Shown here one piece after another: positions 55,643-64,000 of a stretch of DNA of 64,000 bases. The notes beneath the pieces are model-generated. The model saw only the letters and a list, made by a program, of their open reading frames with translations, did no database searches and was not told the origin of the DNA. The stretch is from contig NZ_JABEKV010000002.1 of the NCBI RefSeq assembly GCF_013283645.1, forward strand, positions 565,798 to 629,797, in the 5' to 3' direction. The number at the start of each line of letters is the position of its first letter. The first letter of the stretch is position 1. This DNA is from Sinorhizobium psoraleae (GTDB taxonomy: Bacteria; Pseudomonadota; Alphaproteobacteria; Rhizobiales; Rhizobiaceae). Position numbers and translations under genes: made by a program.

Positions 55643-57078
55643 GCTGCCGGCCGCCCTTCGAGCGGAAAGACCTTTGACGGATTGAGAATCCACTCGGGAT
55701 CGAAGGCCGCGCGCGCGGCCATCTGCTGGTCGAGATCGGTCCGACTGTATTGATGCAGCATCAGGTCACGCTTCTCGATGCCGACCCCATGCTCGCCCGT
55801 CAGGCAGCCTCCGGCATCGACACAGAGCTTGAGGATGTCGTTGCCGGCCGCCTCGGCGCGGGCGGCATCTTCCGGATCGTTGATGTTATAGAGGATCAGC
55901 GGATGCATGTTGCCGTCCCCGGCGTGGAAGACGTTCGCGACACGCAGGCCATAGCCGGCGACGATCTCGCCGGTCTTGCGCAACACATGCGAGAGCTGGC
56001 TGAGCGGCACCGTACCATCCATGCAGATATAATCCGCGACGCGGCCTGTTGCGCCGAAAGCCGATTTCCGGCCTTTCCAGATCAGCGCCGCCTCGAGCGC
56101 CGATTGGCACTCCCGGATCGTGGTGACGCCATGACGGCGAGCGACCTCGATGATGCTTTGAAGCATCGCGTCCATCTCCGCCTCGGATCCCTCGACTTCC
56201 ACGATCAGCAGAGCCTCTACATCGAGCGGATAACCGGCATGCGCGAAGGCTTCGCAGATCTCGATCGCCGGCTTGTCCATGAATTCGATCGCGACAGGAA
56301 TGATGCCCGCTCCGATGACATCGGCAACGCAGGCACCGGCCGCCTCGGACGAAGCAAAACCGAAGAGCACCGGCCGCGCGCCTTCCGGCTTGGCGATCAA
56401 ACGCACCGTTGCTTCCGTGACGATGCCGAGCTGGCCTTCCGAACCGCAGACGAGGCCAAGCAGGTCATATCCGGCCGCGTCCAGCGCCTTGCCGCCGACT
56501 TCGATCACGGTACCGTCGAAAAGCACCATCTTCACACCCAGGAGATTGTTGGTGGTGACGCCATATTTCAAGCAATGAGCGCCGCCGGAATTCATGCCGA
56601 TATTGCCGCCGATGGTGCAGGCGAGCTGCGAACTGGGGTCGGGCGCATAGAAGAAGCCATCGCCGGAGACCGCCTCGGAGATATTGAGGTTGGTGACGCC
56701 CGCCTGAACCGTTGCCGTTCTGTTGAAGAGATCGATATCGAGAATGCGCGACATCTTCGAAAGGCCGATAACGACGGCATCCTCCTGCGGGATGGCGCCG
56801 CCCGAGAGCGATGTGCCGGCGCCGCGCGGCACGACGGGGATGCCGTAGCGGCTGCAATATTTGAGTACGGCGGCTACCTGTTCCGTCGTTTCCGGCAGAG
56901 CCACGGCAAGCGGCAACCGCCGATAGGCGAGGAAAGCATCAGTCTCGAAGGGCTTCAGCTCGCGCTCCTCGCTGATCAGACAGCCTTTGGGCAAGAGATC
57001 CTTGAGGTCGGCGACGATTTCCTGCCGGCGATCCAGAACGGCTTGTTTCGGTTTCAGAAACCCGATCGTCTCCGGCAT
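55639..57078 (-). CDS. glcD: Glycolate oxidase subunit GlcD
   Basis: This 479-residue catalytic flavoprotein oxidises glycolate to glyoxylate. The FAD site is PRGAGTSLSGGAIPQ and TIGGNIGMNSGGAHCLKYG. The C-terminal substrate domain has HAGDGNMHPL and GEHGVGIEKRDLM. ATG 57078 follows GGGAG; the frame to 57147 is an untranslated extension. It is the first gene of the operon, with a palindrome at 57107-57129 just upstream as operator candidate and a divergent LysR gene. Confidence 0.96.
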   Translation of the reverse strand: MPETIGFLKPKQAVLDRRQEIVADLKDLLPKGCLISEERELKPFETDAFLAYRRLPLAVALPETTEQVAAVLKYCSRYGIPVVPRGAGTSLSGGAIPQEDAVVIGLSKMSRILDIDLFNRTATVQAGVTNLNISEAVSGDGFFYAPDPSSQLACTIGGNIGMNSGGAHCLKYGVTTNNLLGVKMVLFDGTVIEVGGKALDAAGYDLLGLVCGSEGQLGIVTEATVRLIAKPEGARPVLFGFASSEAAGACVADVIGAGIIPVAIEFMDKPAIEICEAFAHAGYPLDVEALLIVEVEGSEAEMDAMLQSIIEVARRHGVTTIRECQSALEAALIWKGRKSAFGATGRVADYICMDGTVPLSQLSHVLRKTGEIVAGYGLRVANVFHAGDGNMHPLILYNINDPEDAARAEAAGNDILKLCVDAGGCLTGEHGVGIEKRDLMLHQYSRTDLDQQMAARAAFDPEWILNPSKVFPLEGRPAA

Positions 57079-57106
57079 GAGATACTCCCAAACAAAACTG
57101 CCACAG

Positions 57107-57129
57107 AGTGGTATTTTTTGTTTACCACT
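57107..57129. promoter_or_regulatory. Palindromic operator candidate upstream of glcD
   Basis: AGTGGTA (57107-57113) and TACCACT (57123-57129) form a perfect 7-bp inverted repeat with nine bases between. TGGT/ACCA half sites are typical of FadR-subfamily GntR regulators (GlcC, PdhR, LldR), though their usual spacing is shorter. The site lies about 30 bases from the glcD start codon. Confidence 0.5.
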
Positions 57130-57229
57130 AGATCGCCACGCATTCAATGAACGCGCAAGCGCGTTGGCAGTTTGAATCTAGAGCATCTTATCCGTTTTGT
57201 GAAAGCGGGATGTACGAGATCGCCACGCG

Positions 57230-57317
57230 TCGTATCAGACGCGCAAAACTCGCGGCAGCACTTTGAACCGCCGCATGTTTCCTAACATCGGCTCCGATTT
57301 AAGAAGACATGCAGTAG
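57230..57317 (+). repeat. TGCATG-type intergenic repeat, copy 3
   Basis: CGTATCAGACGCGCAAA, GCAGCACTTTGAA, GCCGCATGTTTCC, ATCGGCTCCGATTTAAG and ACATGCAGTAG lie in order, matching the copies at 13825, 17474 and 63746. It lies between the divergent glcD and LysR genes. A TAGAGCAT fragment of another repeat lies at 57179. Confidence 0.75.
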
Positions 57318-57376
57318 GATCGACAGCCAGCAAATGCTAATGAGCTTTTCGTTTTCGGCAATAATGGTCAAGATTG

Positions 57377-58273
57377 ATGACAAATCTCGGCGATCTCGAG
57401 ATCTTCACGCGGGTCGTCTCCGCCGGCAGCATGTCCGCCGCGGGGCGCGCGCTCAGCCTTTCTCCGGCGGTGATCTCCAAGCGCGTCAAACGACTGGAGG
57501 ACAGGCTCGGCACGCGGCTCCTGCAGCGCACGACACGGCAAATTTCGCTGACGGAGGCGGGACAGGGCTTTTATGACCGCGTCCTCGGCATTCTGGCCGG
57601 CATCGAGGATGCGGAAGCCTACGCTTCCGGCCGCTCGTCGCAGGCGCAGGGTACGCTCAGGATTACTGCCCCGACATCCTTTGGCCGCATGCACATCGCG
57701 CCGCATCTGACCGGCTTTATGAAGGATCATCCGGACCTGAAACTCCACATCGTTCTCAGCGACGATTTTGCGGACATCGTCGCGGAAGGCTTCGATCTCG
57801 CCGTCCGGATCGGCGAACTCACCGATTCAAGCCTCGTCGCGCGGAAGCTCGCGCCGGTCCGTCGCCTCCTCTGTGCGGCACCCAGCTATATCGTCCGCCA
57901 CGGTCTTCCGCATGAAATCGGCGATCTCGCAAACCATGTCTGCCTGCCGGCGCACAACAACGACAATTGGAAGCTCGAAGGCCCCGGCGGCAGCCTGAGC
58001 TATCGCCCGGAGGGGCCGCTCGTCACCAATTCGTCGGAGATCATCCGCGAGGCGGTGATCGCCGGCGCCGGCATCGCGCTGCGTTCCACCTGGGACATCG
58101 GCAAGGAACTGCGCGCCGGGCAGCTGGTCCAGGTGCTGCCGCAATGGGAAGGGTCCCATAACCTGACGCTCTCTGCCGTCTACCCAAGCCGGCAATTCCT
58201 GCCCGCCAAGGTCCGCCTGTTTATCGACTACCTGGCGGCACTCTACGGACCGGTGCCCTACTGGGAGCAATAG
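57377..58273 (+). CDS. LysR-family regulator
   Basis: This 298-residue regulator has an N-terminal winged helix (EIFTRVVSAGSMSAAGRALSL and SPAVISKRVKRLEDRLGTRLL) and an effector domain with DLKLHIVLSDDFADIVAEGFDL. The latter fits the DsdC/AaeR-like CrgA group. ATG 57377 is preferred over TTG 57374. It is divergent from glcD with 298 bases between them, so control of glycolate oxidation is possible but unproven. A partial RIME-like repeat follows it. Confidence 0.88.
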   Translation: MTNLGDLEIFTRVVSAGSMSAAGRALSLSPAVISKRVKRLEDRLGTRLLQRTTRQISLTEAGQGFYDRVLGILAGIEDAEAYASGRSSQAQGTLRITAPTSFGRMHIAPHLTGFMKDHPDLKLHIVLSDDFADIVAEGFDLAVRIGELTDSSLVARKLAPVRRLLCAAPSYIVRHGLPHEIGDLANHVCLPAHNNDNWKLEGPGGSLSYRPEGPLVTNSSEIIREAVIAGAGIALRSTWDIGKELRAGQLVQVLPQWEGSHNLTLSAVYPSRQFLPAKVRLFIDYLAALYGPVPYWEQ

Positions 58274-58294
58274 GGCGCGTGGCGGATCGAGCGC

Positions 58295-58324
58295 ATTTCC
58301 GGACGCCATTCCTGGAATTGCTCT
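58295..58324. repeat. RIME-like repeat, right-end fragment
   Basis: ATTTCCGGACG followed by CCTGGAATTGCTCTA matches the right part of the copy at 28152-28256. It sits between the LysR gene and the convergent DUF3422 gene and touches the latter's stop codon. Confidence 0.6.
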
Positions 58325-59609
58325 ATTTCTGCGCGCTTTCCTCGTGGTGACGGCGAATACGCCGGACCACGAGCCAGACGCCGATGACGGCAAAGGGAAC
58401 CGCCAAACCGGTCAGCAGGCCTGGATCGACCGGCAGCTCGTAGCTTACGGCCTTGGCAAGATAACCGAACAGGCCAACGACGTAGTAGGAAATGGCGGCG
58501 ACCGACAGGCCTTCGACGGTCTGCTGCAGGCGCAACTGCAGCTTGGCCCGACGGTCCATCGAGTTTAACAGGGCGCTGTTCTGCTTTTCGAGTTCGACGT
58601 CCACCCAACTGCGAAGCAGCGCCGTGGCGCGCGAGAGCTTGCGCGACAGGTTCGCCTGGCGTTCCTCGACCGACTGACAGGTTCGCATGGCCGGTGCCAA
58701 TCTGCGTTCGAGAAACGTGCCGATCGTCTCGTAACCGGGCACGGCCGTCTCGGACAGCGTGCGGATGCGCTCCTGTACGATACCGTAATAGGCGCGGCTG
58801 GCGCCGAAGCGATAGAGGCTGAGGGCGGCACCGGCCTCGACGTCGGCGGCAAGCCGGGTGATTTCGGCGAGCATCTCGTCGGCCTCTTCGCGGACGTTCT
58901 CCTTCATTCGCTGCGTAATCGCCGTCAGGCCGTCCTCCGTCCGGCGGATTTCCGGCGACAGCGATTGCGCCAGCGGCAGGCCAAGCATGGCGAGCGTGCG
59001 ATAGGTCTCGATATCGAGCAGGCGCTGCACCAGCGCACCCGTGCCCGCTTCGGTCAGGCCGCAATCAATGACGAGAATCTGCGTGAGCCCATCGCCGTTC
59101 TGGCGAAAGTCCGTCACGAGCACGGCCTGCCGGTTCTTGGTTTCGCTGTAACAGAGGCTGGTCGGATCGAAGGCCTTGATCGCCTCGCGCGCCTCGGGCG
59201 TGTCCGCCCGGATTTCGAGACGTATGCCGGAAATCAGCGTTCCCGGCGGCGAAAACCCGTCGCCGAACGGGTGAATGGGCACTTCGCCGCCGAACTGTTC
59301 CGGCGCCGGTGCGTCCCAGAAATAGGTCGAGAATTCCGTATGCCGTTCCCAGCGCAGCGTGCCCTGCCCCCAAGGCATGGCGTGGTGGTTGGCGTCGCGG
59401 CCGGGCGGCGCGATACCGCGCGAACGCGACAGCTCGGACAATGCGGCGTGGTCAACGACCGAGCCGCCTTCTGTCATGAAGGCAAGCTGAAAAATGACGC
59501 GGGGCGTCGTCACCAGCGCGTAGGGCCGCGAGTGAACTTCACCGAGAACCTGCGCACGCAGCGGCGCGGACGGAAATGCGAAACTGCCCTTTGCCATGAA
59601 GCGCTTCAT
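58323..59609 (-). CDS. DUF3422 family membrane protein
   Basis: This protein of about 428 residues has a soluble N-terminal part (LGEVHSRPYALV near the start, typical for DUF3422), a middle segment with a Glu/Arg/Ala-rich coiled coil, and two C-terminal membrane helices (AAISYYVVGLFGYLAKAV and LLTGLAVPFAVIGVWLVV). The fold recalls CorA-like C-terminal pairs, but no GMN motif is present, so ion transport is not supported. Function unknown. ATG 59609 is given; GTG 59618 and ATG 59597 are alternatives because the AGGGG site can serve more than one. Confidence 0.83.
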   Translation of the reverse strand: MKRFMAKGSFAFPSAPLRAQVLGEVHSRPYALVTTPRVIFQLAFMTEGGSVVDHAALSELSRSRGIAPPGRDANHHAMPWGQGTLRWERHTEFSTYFWDAPAPEQFGGEVPIHPFGDGFSPPGTLISGIRLEIRADTPEAREAIKAFDPTSLCYSETKNRQAVLVTDFRQNGDGLTQILVIDCGLTEAGTGALVQRLLDIETYRTLAMLGLPLAQSLSPEIRRTEDGLTAITQRMKENVREEADEMLAEITRLAADVEAGAALSLYRFGASRAYYGIVQERIRTLSETAVPGYETIGTFLERRLAPAMRTCQSVEERQANLSRKLSRATALLRSWVDVELEKQNSALLNSMDRRAKLQLRLQQTVEGLSVAAISYYVVGLFGYLAKAVSYELPVDPGLLTGLAVPFAVIGVWLVVRRIRRHHEESAQK

Positions 59610-59711
59610 CCCCCTCACGCGTTCATCATCACTCTCTTATCAACCAAGTGCGCAAAATGAACAGGACGCATTGACGCAGTTTGACTTTTATCAGTCTGTG
59701 TCGCCGACAAG

Positions 59712-59730
59712 TGGACAATCAATTTGACCA
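59712..59730 (+). promoter_or_regulatory. Candidate autoregulatory operator of the FadR-type gene
   Basis: TGGACAA-TCAAT-TTGACCA is a 7-5-7 inverted repeat with one mismatch. TGG...CCA half sites are usual for FadR-subfamily regulators. It lies 46 bases upstream of the regulator's GTG start. Confidence 0.5.
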
Positions 59731-59775
59731 GTTGGGCGAGCCTGCCTAGATTGCCTCGCCAAGGAGAGTTTCGCC

Positions 59776-60567
59776 GTGACCGAAGAGCAAATCGACCTCT
59801 ACTCCCGCATCAGCCACAGCCGGACCGCGGACGAGGTCGTGCAGCAGATCGAGCTTCTGATCCTCGAAGGCGTGTTGCGCGACGGCGACCGCTTGCCGGG
59901 CGAGCGGGAACTGTCGAAGCGTTTCGACGTGTCGAGACCGATCCTGCGCGAAGCCCTCAAGGAGCTGGACGCGCGCGGACTTGTGGAAAGCCGGCATGGC
60001 GGCGGCACGTTCGTCGCCGACGTGGTCGGCCAGATCTTCTCGAAACCGCTGATCGAGCTCATCGGGCGCCACCACAAGGCGACGCAGGACTACCTGGAGT
60101 ACCGGCGGGAGCTCGAGGGCCTGACGGCGGAGCTGGCGGCGAGCCGGGCAACGGATTTCGACCGCGACATTCTCACCCGCATCATCGAGCGGATGCGGGC
60201 GGCCCATCGCAACGGCGACTTCGACGAGGAACTGGAGGCTGACGTCGAGCTGCACAACGCGATCGGCGAGAGCGCCCACAACATCATTCTGCTGCATACG
60301 CTGCGCGCCTGCTACAGGCTTCTGACCCAGGGGATATTCTTTCACCGAACATCGGTTTTCGGCGCTCCGGGCGCACGCGATCGGCTTCTCGCCCAGCATG
60401 AGGCGATCTACGCCGCTATCATGGCCAGTGACCCGCAGGCCGCCAAGACGGCGGCGCAAAGCCACATCGACTTCGTCGCCGCAGCGGCCTACGAAGCGGA
60501 GCGCACCGGCGAGTGGGCACGCATCGCGCGGCTGCGGCTTCAGCAGCGGGATCGCGCGGGATCCTAG
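59776..60567 (+). CDS. FadR-subfamily GntR regulator
   Basis: This 263-residue regulator has a GntR winged helix (LPGERELSKRFDVSRPILREALKEL) followed by an all-helical FCD effector domain. The latter has metal-ligand candidates D-x3-H in ADVELHNAIG and a second His in AQHEAIYAAI. The length and FCD domain fit LldR/GlcC/PdhR-like regulators of organic acid use. The start is GTG 59776 after AAGGAG. It is monocistronic, with a terminator at 60618. Because glcDEF lies 3 kb away and has a TGGT/ACCA palindrome, glycolate control is a reasonable but unproven idea. Confidence 0.93.
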   Translation: MTEEQIDLYSRISHSRTADEVVQQIELLILEGVLRDGDRLPGERELSKRFDVSRPILREALKELDARGLVESRHGGGTFVADVVGQIFSKPLIELIGRHHKATQDYLEYRRELEGLTAELAASRATDFDRDILTRIIERMRAAHRNGDFDEELEADVELHNAIGESAHNIILLHTLRACYRLLTQGIFFHRTSVFGAPGARDRLLAQHEAIYAAIMASDPQAAKTAAQSHIDFVAAAAYEAERTGEWARIARLRLQQRDRAGS

Positions 60568-60617
60568 TATCCCTCAAGCTTATCCGCGTTGCGTTTCCCA
60601 CGAAATTCAGCGGAATG

Positions 60618-60648
60618 CAGCCCGCAGGCCCAGCGGGACTGTTTTTTT
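60618..60648 (+). terminator. Terminator of the FadR-type gene
   Basis: CAGCCCGC and GCGGGACTG form an imperfect stem around AGGCCCA, followed by seven T. It lies 51 bases after the stop codon. Confidence 0.75.
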
Positions 60649-60817
60649 GGCGAAATGAAAGCGCGTACATATATTTAGTGCTGAAGTAGCGATGCTGTCG
60701 GAACCGCGACGCCGTCTCGCCAGTTAACCGCTGGACCGACGTCATTTACAGGCAAGATAGGCGCGTCATACTGGTCCAGTCATTGATGTCTATTGATTCG
60801 CAGGAGTAATAGCGCCC

Positions 60818-61324
60818 TTGAACTTCTTGAACCGGCTAGCTGCTGATGTGCATCTGATGTTGCGCCGCCCGGCGCGCATGCAATATGCCGCGCTCTGCTA
60901 CCGTTTTCGCAAGAAGACGCGTGCGCTGGAAATCCTCCTCATCACCAGTCGCGACACCGGCCGCTGGGTCATTCCAAAAGGCTGGCCAATGCAGGGCAAA
61001 CGGGCACACGAGGTCGCGGAGCGCGAAGCCTATGAAGAGGCGGGCGTGAAAGGCAAGGTGCACAAGACCGCAATCGGCGCCTATGTCTACCAGAAACGCA
61101 TGAATCATGGCCTGAAGATCTCCTGCAAGGTTCAGGTGCACGCGCTTGAAGTCGATGACTTCTGCAAGAATTTCCCTGAGAAGGGTACACGGCGACTTGA
61201 ATGGGTCACTTACCAGGAGGCGGCAAACCGCGTCGCCGAACCCTCGCTGAAAAGCCTCATCCTGAACTTCGGCGAACGGATGTCAGCGCTTCCCGCGCCC
61301 GTGCCCAAGAGCGCCAACGGCTGA
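60818..61324 (+). CDS. Nudix hydrolase (diphosphoinositol polyphosphate phosphohydrolase-like)
   Basis: This 168-residue Nudix protein carries most of the Nudix box: AEREAYEEAGVKG has the REx2EExG core. The first box Glu position is Lys in GKRAHEVAE, a change often seen in the rhizobial subgroup with PKGWPM. The substrate may be a nucleotide or inositol pyrophosphate-like compound; sequence cannot decide. The start is TTG 60818 with AGGAG upstream (spacing about 11); the first ATG is 27 codons in and lies beyond conserved residues. Possible weak stress promoter at 60700 is not listed as a feature. Confidence 0.85.
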   Translation: MNFLNRLAADVHLMLRRPARMQYAALCYRFRKKTRALEILLITSRDTGRWVIPKGWPMQGKRAHEVAEREAYEEAGVKGKVHKTAIGAYVYQKRMNHGLKISCKVQVHALEVDDFCKNFPEKGTRRLEWVTYQEAANRVAEPSLKSLILNFGERMSALPAPVPKSANG

Positions 61325-61459
61325 CGGCCGGATTTGGGTGGGCGGTGCCCGGCCCGCGTGAAAAAAGCGCCCGTTGGCCATAGCCGCATTCTCCCGTCAA
61401 TTCCGCTTGAACACGCTGACCTGTAGCGCTACTGGCGACTAAGTGAATGGAGATCGACT

Positions 61460-62956
61460 GTGGCCAAGCCGCGTCCGCGCCTGGAAAAGCTGACCCTGGA
61501 CAAGGACCTCGACAAGCTCAGCCTTGCCGAGGAAGCATCGCATCACGTGATGCGCAGGTTGGCTGCCCCCGGCCTCGCGCTGCTCTTCCTTCTTCTCAGC
61601 ATGGCATTCGCGGCGACCTATGTGACCGGCTCGTCCGGTGCCGCCATCGTCGTCGCGGCGGCGGCGATTGCCGGTTACATGGCGATGAACATCGGCGCCA
61701 ACGACGTGACGAACAACGTCGGCGCCGCCGTCGGCGCGAAAGCGATGACGATGGCAACGGCCTTGGGCATTGCTGCCGTCTTCGAAGTCGCGGGCGCCCT
61801 GATCGCGGGACGGAAGGTCACGCTTACGATCGCGGCCGGGATCGTCGATAGCGGGCTCATCGATCCTCCGGCGCTCGTCTGGGTGATGATGGCCGCGCTT
61901 ATCTCGTCCGCAGCCTGGATCAACATCGCCACCTATTCGCGCGCGCCGGTATCAACCACTCACTCGATCATCGGCGGCATCGTCGGCGCCGGCATGACCG
62001 CCGCCGGTCTTTCCAGCGTCAACTGGTGGGCGCTCGCCGGCATCACGGCGAGCTGGTCGATATCGCCGCTGCTTGGCGGCGTCGTCGCGGCGATTTTCCT
62101 CGCCTTCCTCAAGGAATTCATCATCTATCGCGAGGACAAGATCGGGGCCGCGCGGCGCTGGATGCCGGTCGTCCTGGGTGTGACGGCGGGGGCCTTCACC
62201 GCCTATGTGGCGGTTTTCGCGCTCGTTCATGTCATTTCGCTCTCGAGCGGTCTCCTGATCGGCCTGCTCACAGGCATCGTCTGTTACGTATCGAGCAAGC
62301 CCTGGATCCATCGCCAGTCGGTAGGACTCGACAACCGCAACCAGTCGCTGCGCAAGCTGTTTCGCATGCCGTTGATATTCTCCGCGGCACTGCTTTCCTT
62401 TGCGCACGGCGCGAATGACGTCTCCAACGCCATTGGTCCGCTGTCGGCGATCGTTTCTGCCGCCGGTGGCGCCGTATCGACAGAAGGCGCAAGGGCGCCT
62501 TTCTGGGTCCTGCTCATCGGTGCGCTCGGCATTTCGCTCGGCCTCTTGCTCTACGGGCCGCTTCTGATCCGCGTCGTTGGCGAGGAGATCACGCGCCTCA
62601 ATCCCATGCGCGCCTTTTGCGTCGCGCTTGCCACCGCCGTTACCGTGTTGCTCGCATCCGCTCTCGGGCTGCCGATCAGTTCCACGCACACGGCAGTCGG
62701 CGCAGTCTTCGGCGTCGGCTTCTTCCGCGAATGGTACACGCGCCACTCCAGACGGCGGCTGGAATATGTTCGCCAAAAGACCGGGCAGGCGGATTTCATG
62801 GGCTCGGCGGAGACCAATTTCGCCGAGGTGCGTCGTCGTCGGCTGGTGCGCCGTTCCCATTTCCTGACGATCATTGCGGCCTGGGTCATTACCGTTCCGG
62901 CGTCCGCCCTGCTCTCCGCAGTCGTCTACCTCATCCTGTCCGGCCTTTTCCTCTGA
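61460..62956 (+). CDS. pit: Inorganic phosphate transporter, PiT family
   Basis: This 498-residue membrane protein has two PHO4 repeats with the signatures [12 protein letters not shown] (about residues 75-86) and [12 protein letters not shown] (about 315-326). About 10-12 hydrophobic segments surround them, with a charged N-terminal tail of 45 residues. It imports phosphate as a metal-phosphate complex with protons. The start is GTG 61460 with GGAG eight bases upstream. In rhizobia a PiT homologue works alongside the Pst and Pho systems; here no pap-type (PhoU-like) gene is adjacent. rsmE follows closely. Confidence 0.95.
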   Translation: MAKPRPRLEKLTLDKDLDKLSLAEEASHHVMRRLAAPGLALLFLLLSMAFAATYVTGSSGAAIVVAAAAIAGYMAMNIGANDVTNNVGAAVGAKAMTMATALGIAAVFEVAGALIAGRKVTLTIAAGIVDSGLIDPPALVWVMMAALISSAAWINIATYSRAPVSTTHSIIGGIVGAGMTAAGLSSVNWWALAGITASWSISPLLGGVVAAIFLAFLKEFIIYREDKIGAARRWMPVVLGVTAGAFTAYVAVFALVHVISLSSGLLIGLLTGIVCYVSSKPWIHRQSVGLDNRNQSLRKLFRMPLIFSAALLSFAHGANDVSNAIGPLSAIVSAAGGAVSTEGARAPFWVLLIGALGISLGLLLYGPLLIRVVGEEITRLNPMRAFCVALATAVTVLLASALGLPISSTHTAVGAVFGVGFFREWYTRHSRRRLEYVRQKTGQADFMGSAETNFAEVRRRRLVRRSHFLTIIAAWVITVPASALLSAVVYLILSGLFL

Positions 62957-62967
62957 AGGTGACCGAA

Positions 62968-63705
62968 TTGCGTGCCAATTTCCGTATGCAGCGCCTGTTC
63001 GTCGAAAGCCCGCTTCACGCCGGCTCGGCACATGAGGCCACCAAGGAACAGTACAACTACCTCGTCAACGTGCTGCGCTTCGACGAGGGGGCGTCCGTGC
63101 TGGTCTTCAACGGCCGCGACGGCGAGTGGCGGGCCGAATTGTCGCTGCCGTCCAGGAAACGCCTCCTTCTCACTGCGGTCGAACAGACGCGTCCGCAGCC
63201 CGCCCCTTGCGACCTCGTCTACCTGTTCGCGCCGCTCAAGGTCGGCCGGCTCGATTACCTCGTCCAGAAGGCAGTCGAGATGGGTGCCGGTCGTCTGCAG
63301 CCGGTGATGACACAGCACGTTCAAGGCAAGATCGGCAGCCTCGACCGGGTTCGCGCGAATGTGATCGAAGCAGCCGAACAATGCGGCGTCCTTGGCATTC
63401 CTCAGATCGACCACCCGAGAAAACTCGAAGACCTCCTTGCGACCTGGCCGCGAGATCGCCGCATCATCTTTTGCGACGAGGGCAACGAGAGCCAGAATCC
63501 GCTGCCGATCCTGCAGGTAATCAGCGAGCGTCAGCTGGCCCTGCTGATCGGCCCTGAAGGTGGCTTTTCCGAAGCCGAGCGGACACTGCTGTATAGCCTC
63601 GACTTTGTAACAGCGATACCGCTCGGGCCGCGGATCCTGCGCGCGGATACGGCAGCGGTTGCGGCCATGGCGGTCATCCAGGCGGCGGTCGGCGACTGGC
63701 GATGA
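62968..63705 (+). CDS. rsmE: 16S rRNA (uracil1498-N3)-methyltransferase
   Basis: This 245-residue SPOUT methyltransferase modifies U1498 of 16S rRNA. N-terminal PUA-like part: [13 protein letters not shown]. The trefoil-knot SAM site appears as [15 protein letters not shown] and [17 protein letters not shown], both diagnostic for RsmE. No ATG fits the conserved N-terminus. TTG 62968 has AAGGTGA five to six bases upstream; GTG 62959 and ATG 62986 are alternatives. It starts 11 bases after the pit stop, so both are co-transcribed. Confidence 0.94.
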   Translation: MRANFRMQRLFVESPLHAGSAHEATKEQYNYLVNVLRFDEGASVLVFNGRDGEWRAELSLPSRKRLLLTAVEQTRPQPAPCDLVYLFAPLKVGRLDYLVQKAVEMGAGRLQPVMTQHVQGKIGSLDRVRANVIEAAEQCGVLGIPQIDHPRKLEDLLATWPRDRRIIFCDEGNESQNPLPILQVISERQLALLIGPEGGFSEAERTLLYSLDFVTAIPLGPRILRADTAAVAAMAVIQAAVGDWR

Positions 63706-63745
63706 TCCGCCGCTCTCTTGGCCACCCTACAGGCCCGCATGTCTC

Positions 63746-63829
63746 ATCAGACGCGCAAAGATTGCTGTAGCGCTTTGAATTGCTGCATGATTTGCCCTTG
63801 AATCGGCTCTGGTTTAAGAAATGCGGGCG
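63746..63829 (+). repeat. TGCATG-type intergenic repeat, copy 4
   Basis: CATCAGACGCGCAAAG, GCTGTAGCGCTTTGAATTGC, TGCATGATTT, AATCGGCTCTGGTTTAAG and ATGCGGG lie in order, matching the other three copies. It lies between rsmE and gshA. Confidence 0.75.
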
Positions 63830-63949
63830 GTGGGAAGTTTTTTTGAGGAGATCTTGAAAGAAATTCACTTGCGCCGCACCTGATTACGGTTCAAGCACCC
63901 ACCATCGCCCCTGCTGCCCGGCAGAGCCGCTCAAACAAAGAAGACGCTT

Positions 63950-64000
63950 ATGGCCCGAGACACCACCGACCAGACGCCGGTTACCTCTGTCGCTGAACTG
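63950..64000 (+). CDS. gshA: Start of glutamate-cysteine ligase (partial)
   Basis: Only 17 codons are visible: MARDTTDQTPVTSVAEL. This N-terminus resembles alphaproteobacterial plant-type glutamate-cysteine ligases, which make gamma-glutamylcysteine for glutathione, and gshA lies next to rsmE in Sinorhizobium. The call rests on the short start and gene order. The gene continues beyond the window. Confidence 0.6.
   Translation, partial: MARDTTDQTPVTSVAEL

Noticed and set aside
60700..60725. GGAAC-N17-AGTT resembling an RpoE2 promoter before the Nudix gene
   Set aside because: The -10 part lacks the C and spacing is at the edge; too weak to list as a feature.

Overview
The window reads as chromosomal DNA of a Sinorhizobium (Ensifer)-type alphaproteobacterium, close to S. 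meliloti. Codon-biased, high-GC genes are densely packed. Gene order is typically rhizobial: a De Ley-Doudoroff galactose locus, ribF-ileS, groESL, hisS-hisZ-hisG, glcDEF and rsmE-gshA. Gene ends carry mosaic palindromic repeats of the kind known from rhizobia. I see no rRNA, tRNA, CRISPR array, insertion sequence, prophage or plasmid backbone. The window is mostly core genome with a few accessory insertions.

1-4435: an SDR dehydrogenase tail, dgoK, dgoA, an SMP-30 lactonase and an IlvD/Edd dehydratase make up a complete galactose-to-pyruvate plus glyceraldehyde-3-phosphate pathway. 4436-5730: a repeat cluster, an RpoE2-type stress promoter and an exported PRC-barrel protein. 5811-10494: a predicted N-methyl or quaternary amine catabolic pair (flavin demethylase and non-pyrrolysine MttB) with a divergent LysR regulator. 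10467-13801: a c-di-GMP phosphodiesterase with a dead GGDEF domain and a PAS-PAS-receiver protein. 14193-22308: mutL, then a lipid A/LPS group on the minus strand (pmbA, cysQ-like, DUF4170, waaA, a HAD phosphatase, lpxK). 22458-29372: a Kef-type antiporter, a patatin, rsmD, an rluB with a very long basic tail, tadA, a GNAT and a lipoprotein. 29507-34542: HAD gene, ribF and ileS.

34730-35556 is a rhodanese-ChrB gene broken by a one-base frameshift. 35703-37930 holds groESL with both a sigma-32-type promoter and a CIRCE operator. A small PAS-like protein follows at 38301 and has a clear paralogue at 47830. Between the two lie an MHYT-PAS-GGDEF-EAL sensor, a ferredoxin-reductase-like flavoprotein, a GST and hisG/hisZ/hisS. 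48308-49220: a His-rich exported protein and a DUF305 protein, probably metal related. 49928-52530: tag and two tandem L,D-transpeptidases. 52535-57078: the glycolate oxidase operon glcD-glcE-DUF4870-glcF, with a LysR gene divergent from it. 58323-64000: a DUF3422 protein, a FadR-type regulator with a candidate autoregulatory operator, a Nudix hydrolase, a phosphate transporter, rsmE and the start of gshA.

The points most worth a second look are the pair of stand-alone PAS-like paralogues, the ChrB frameshift, the repeats that supply TAG stop codons to four genes, the demethylase with one cluster cysteine missing, and the RpoE2-type promoter. All calls come from reading the sequence; no database search was possible.
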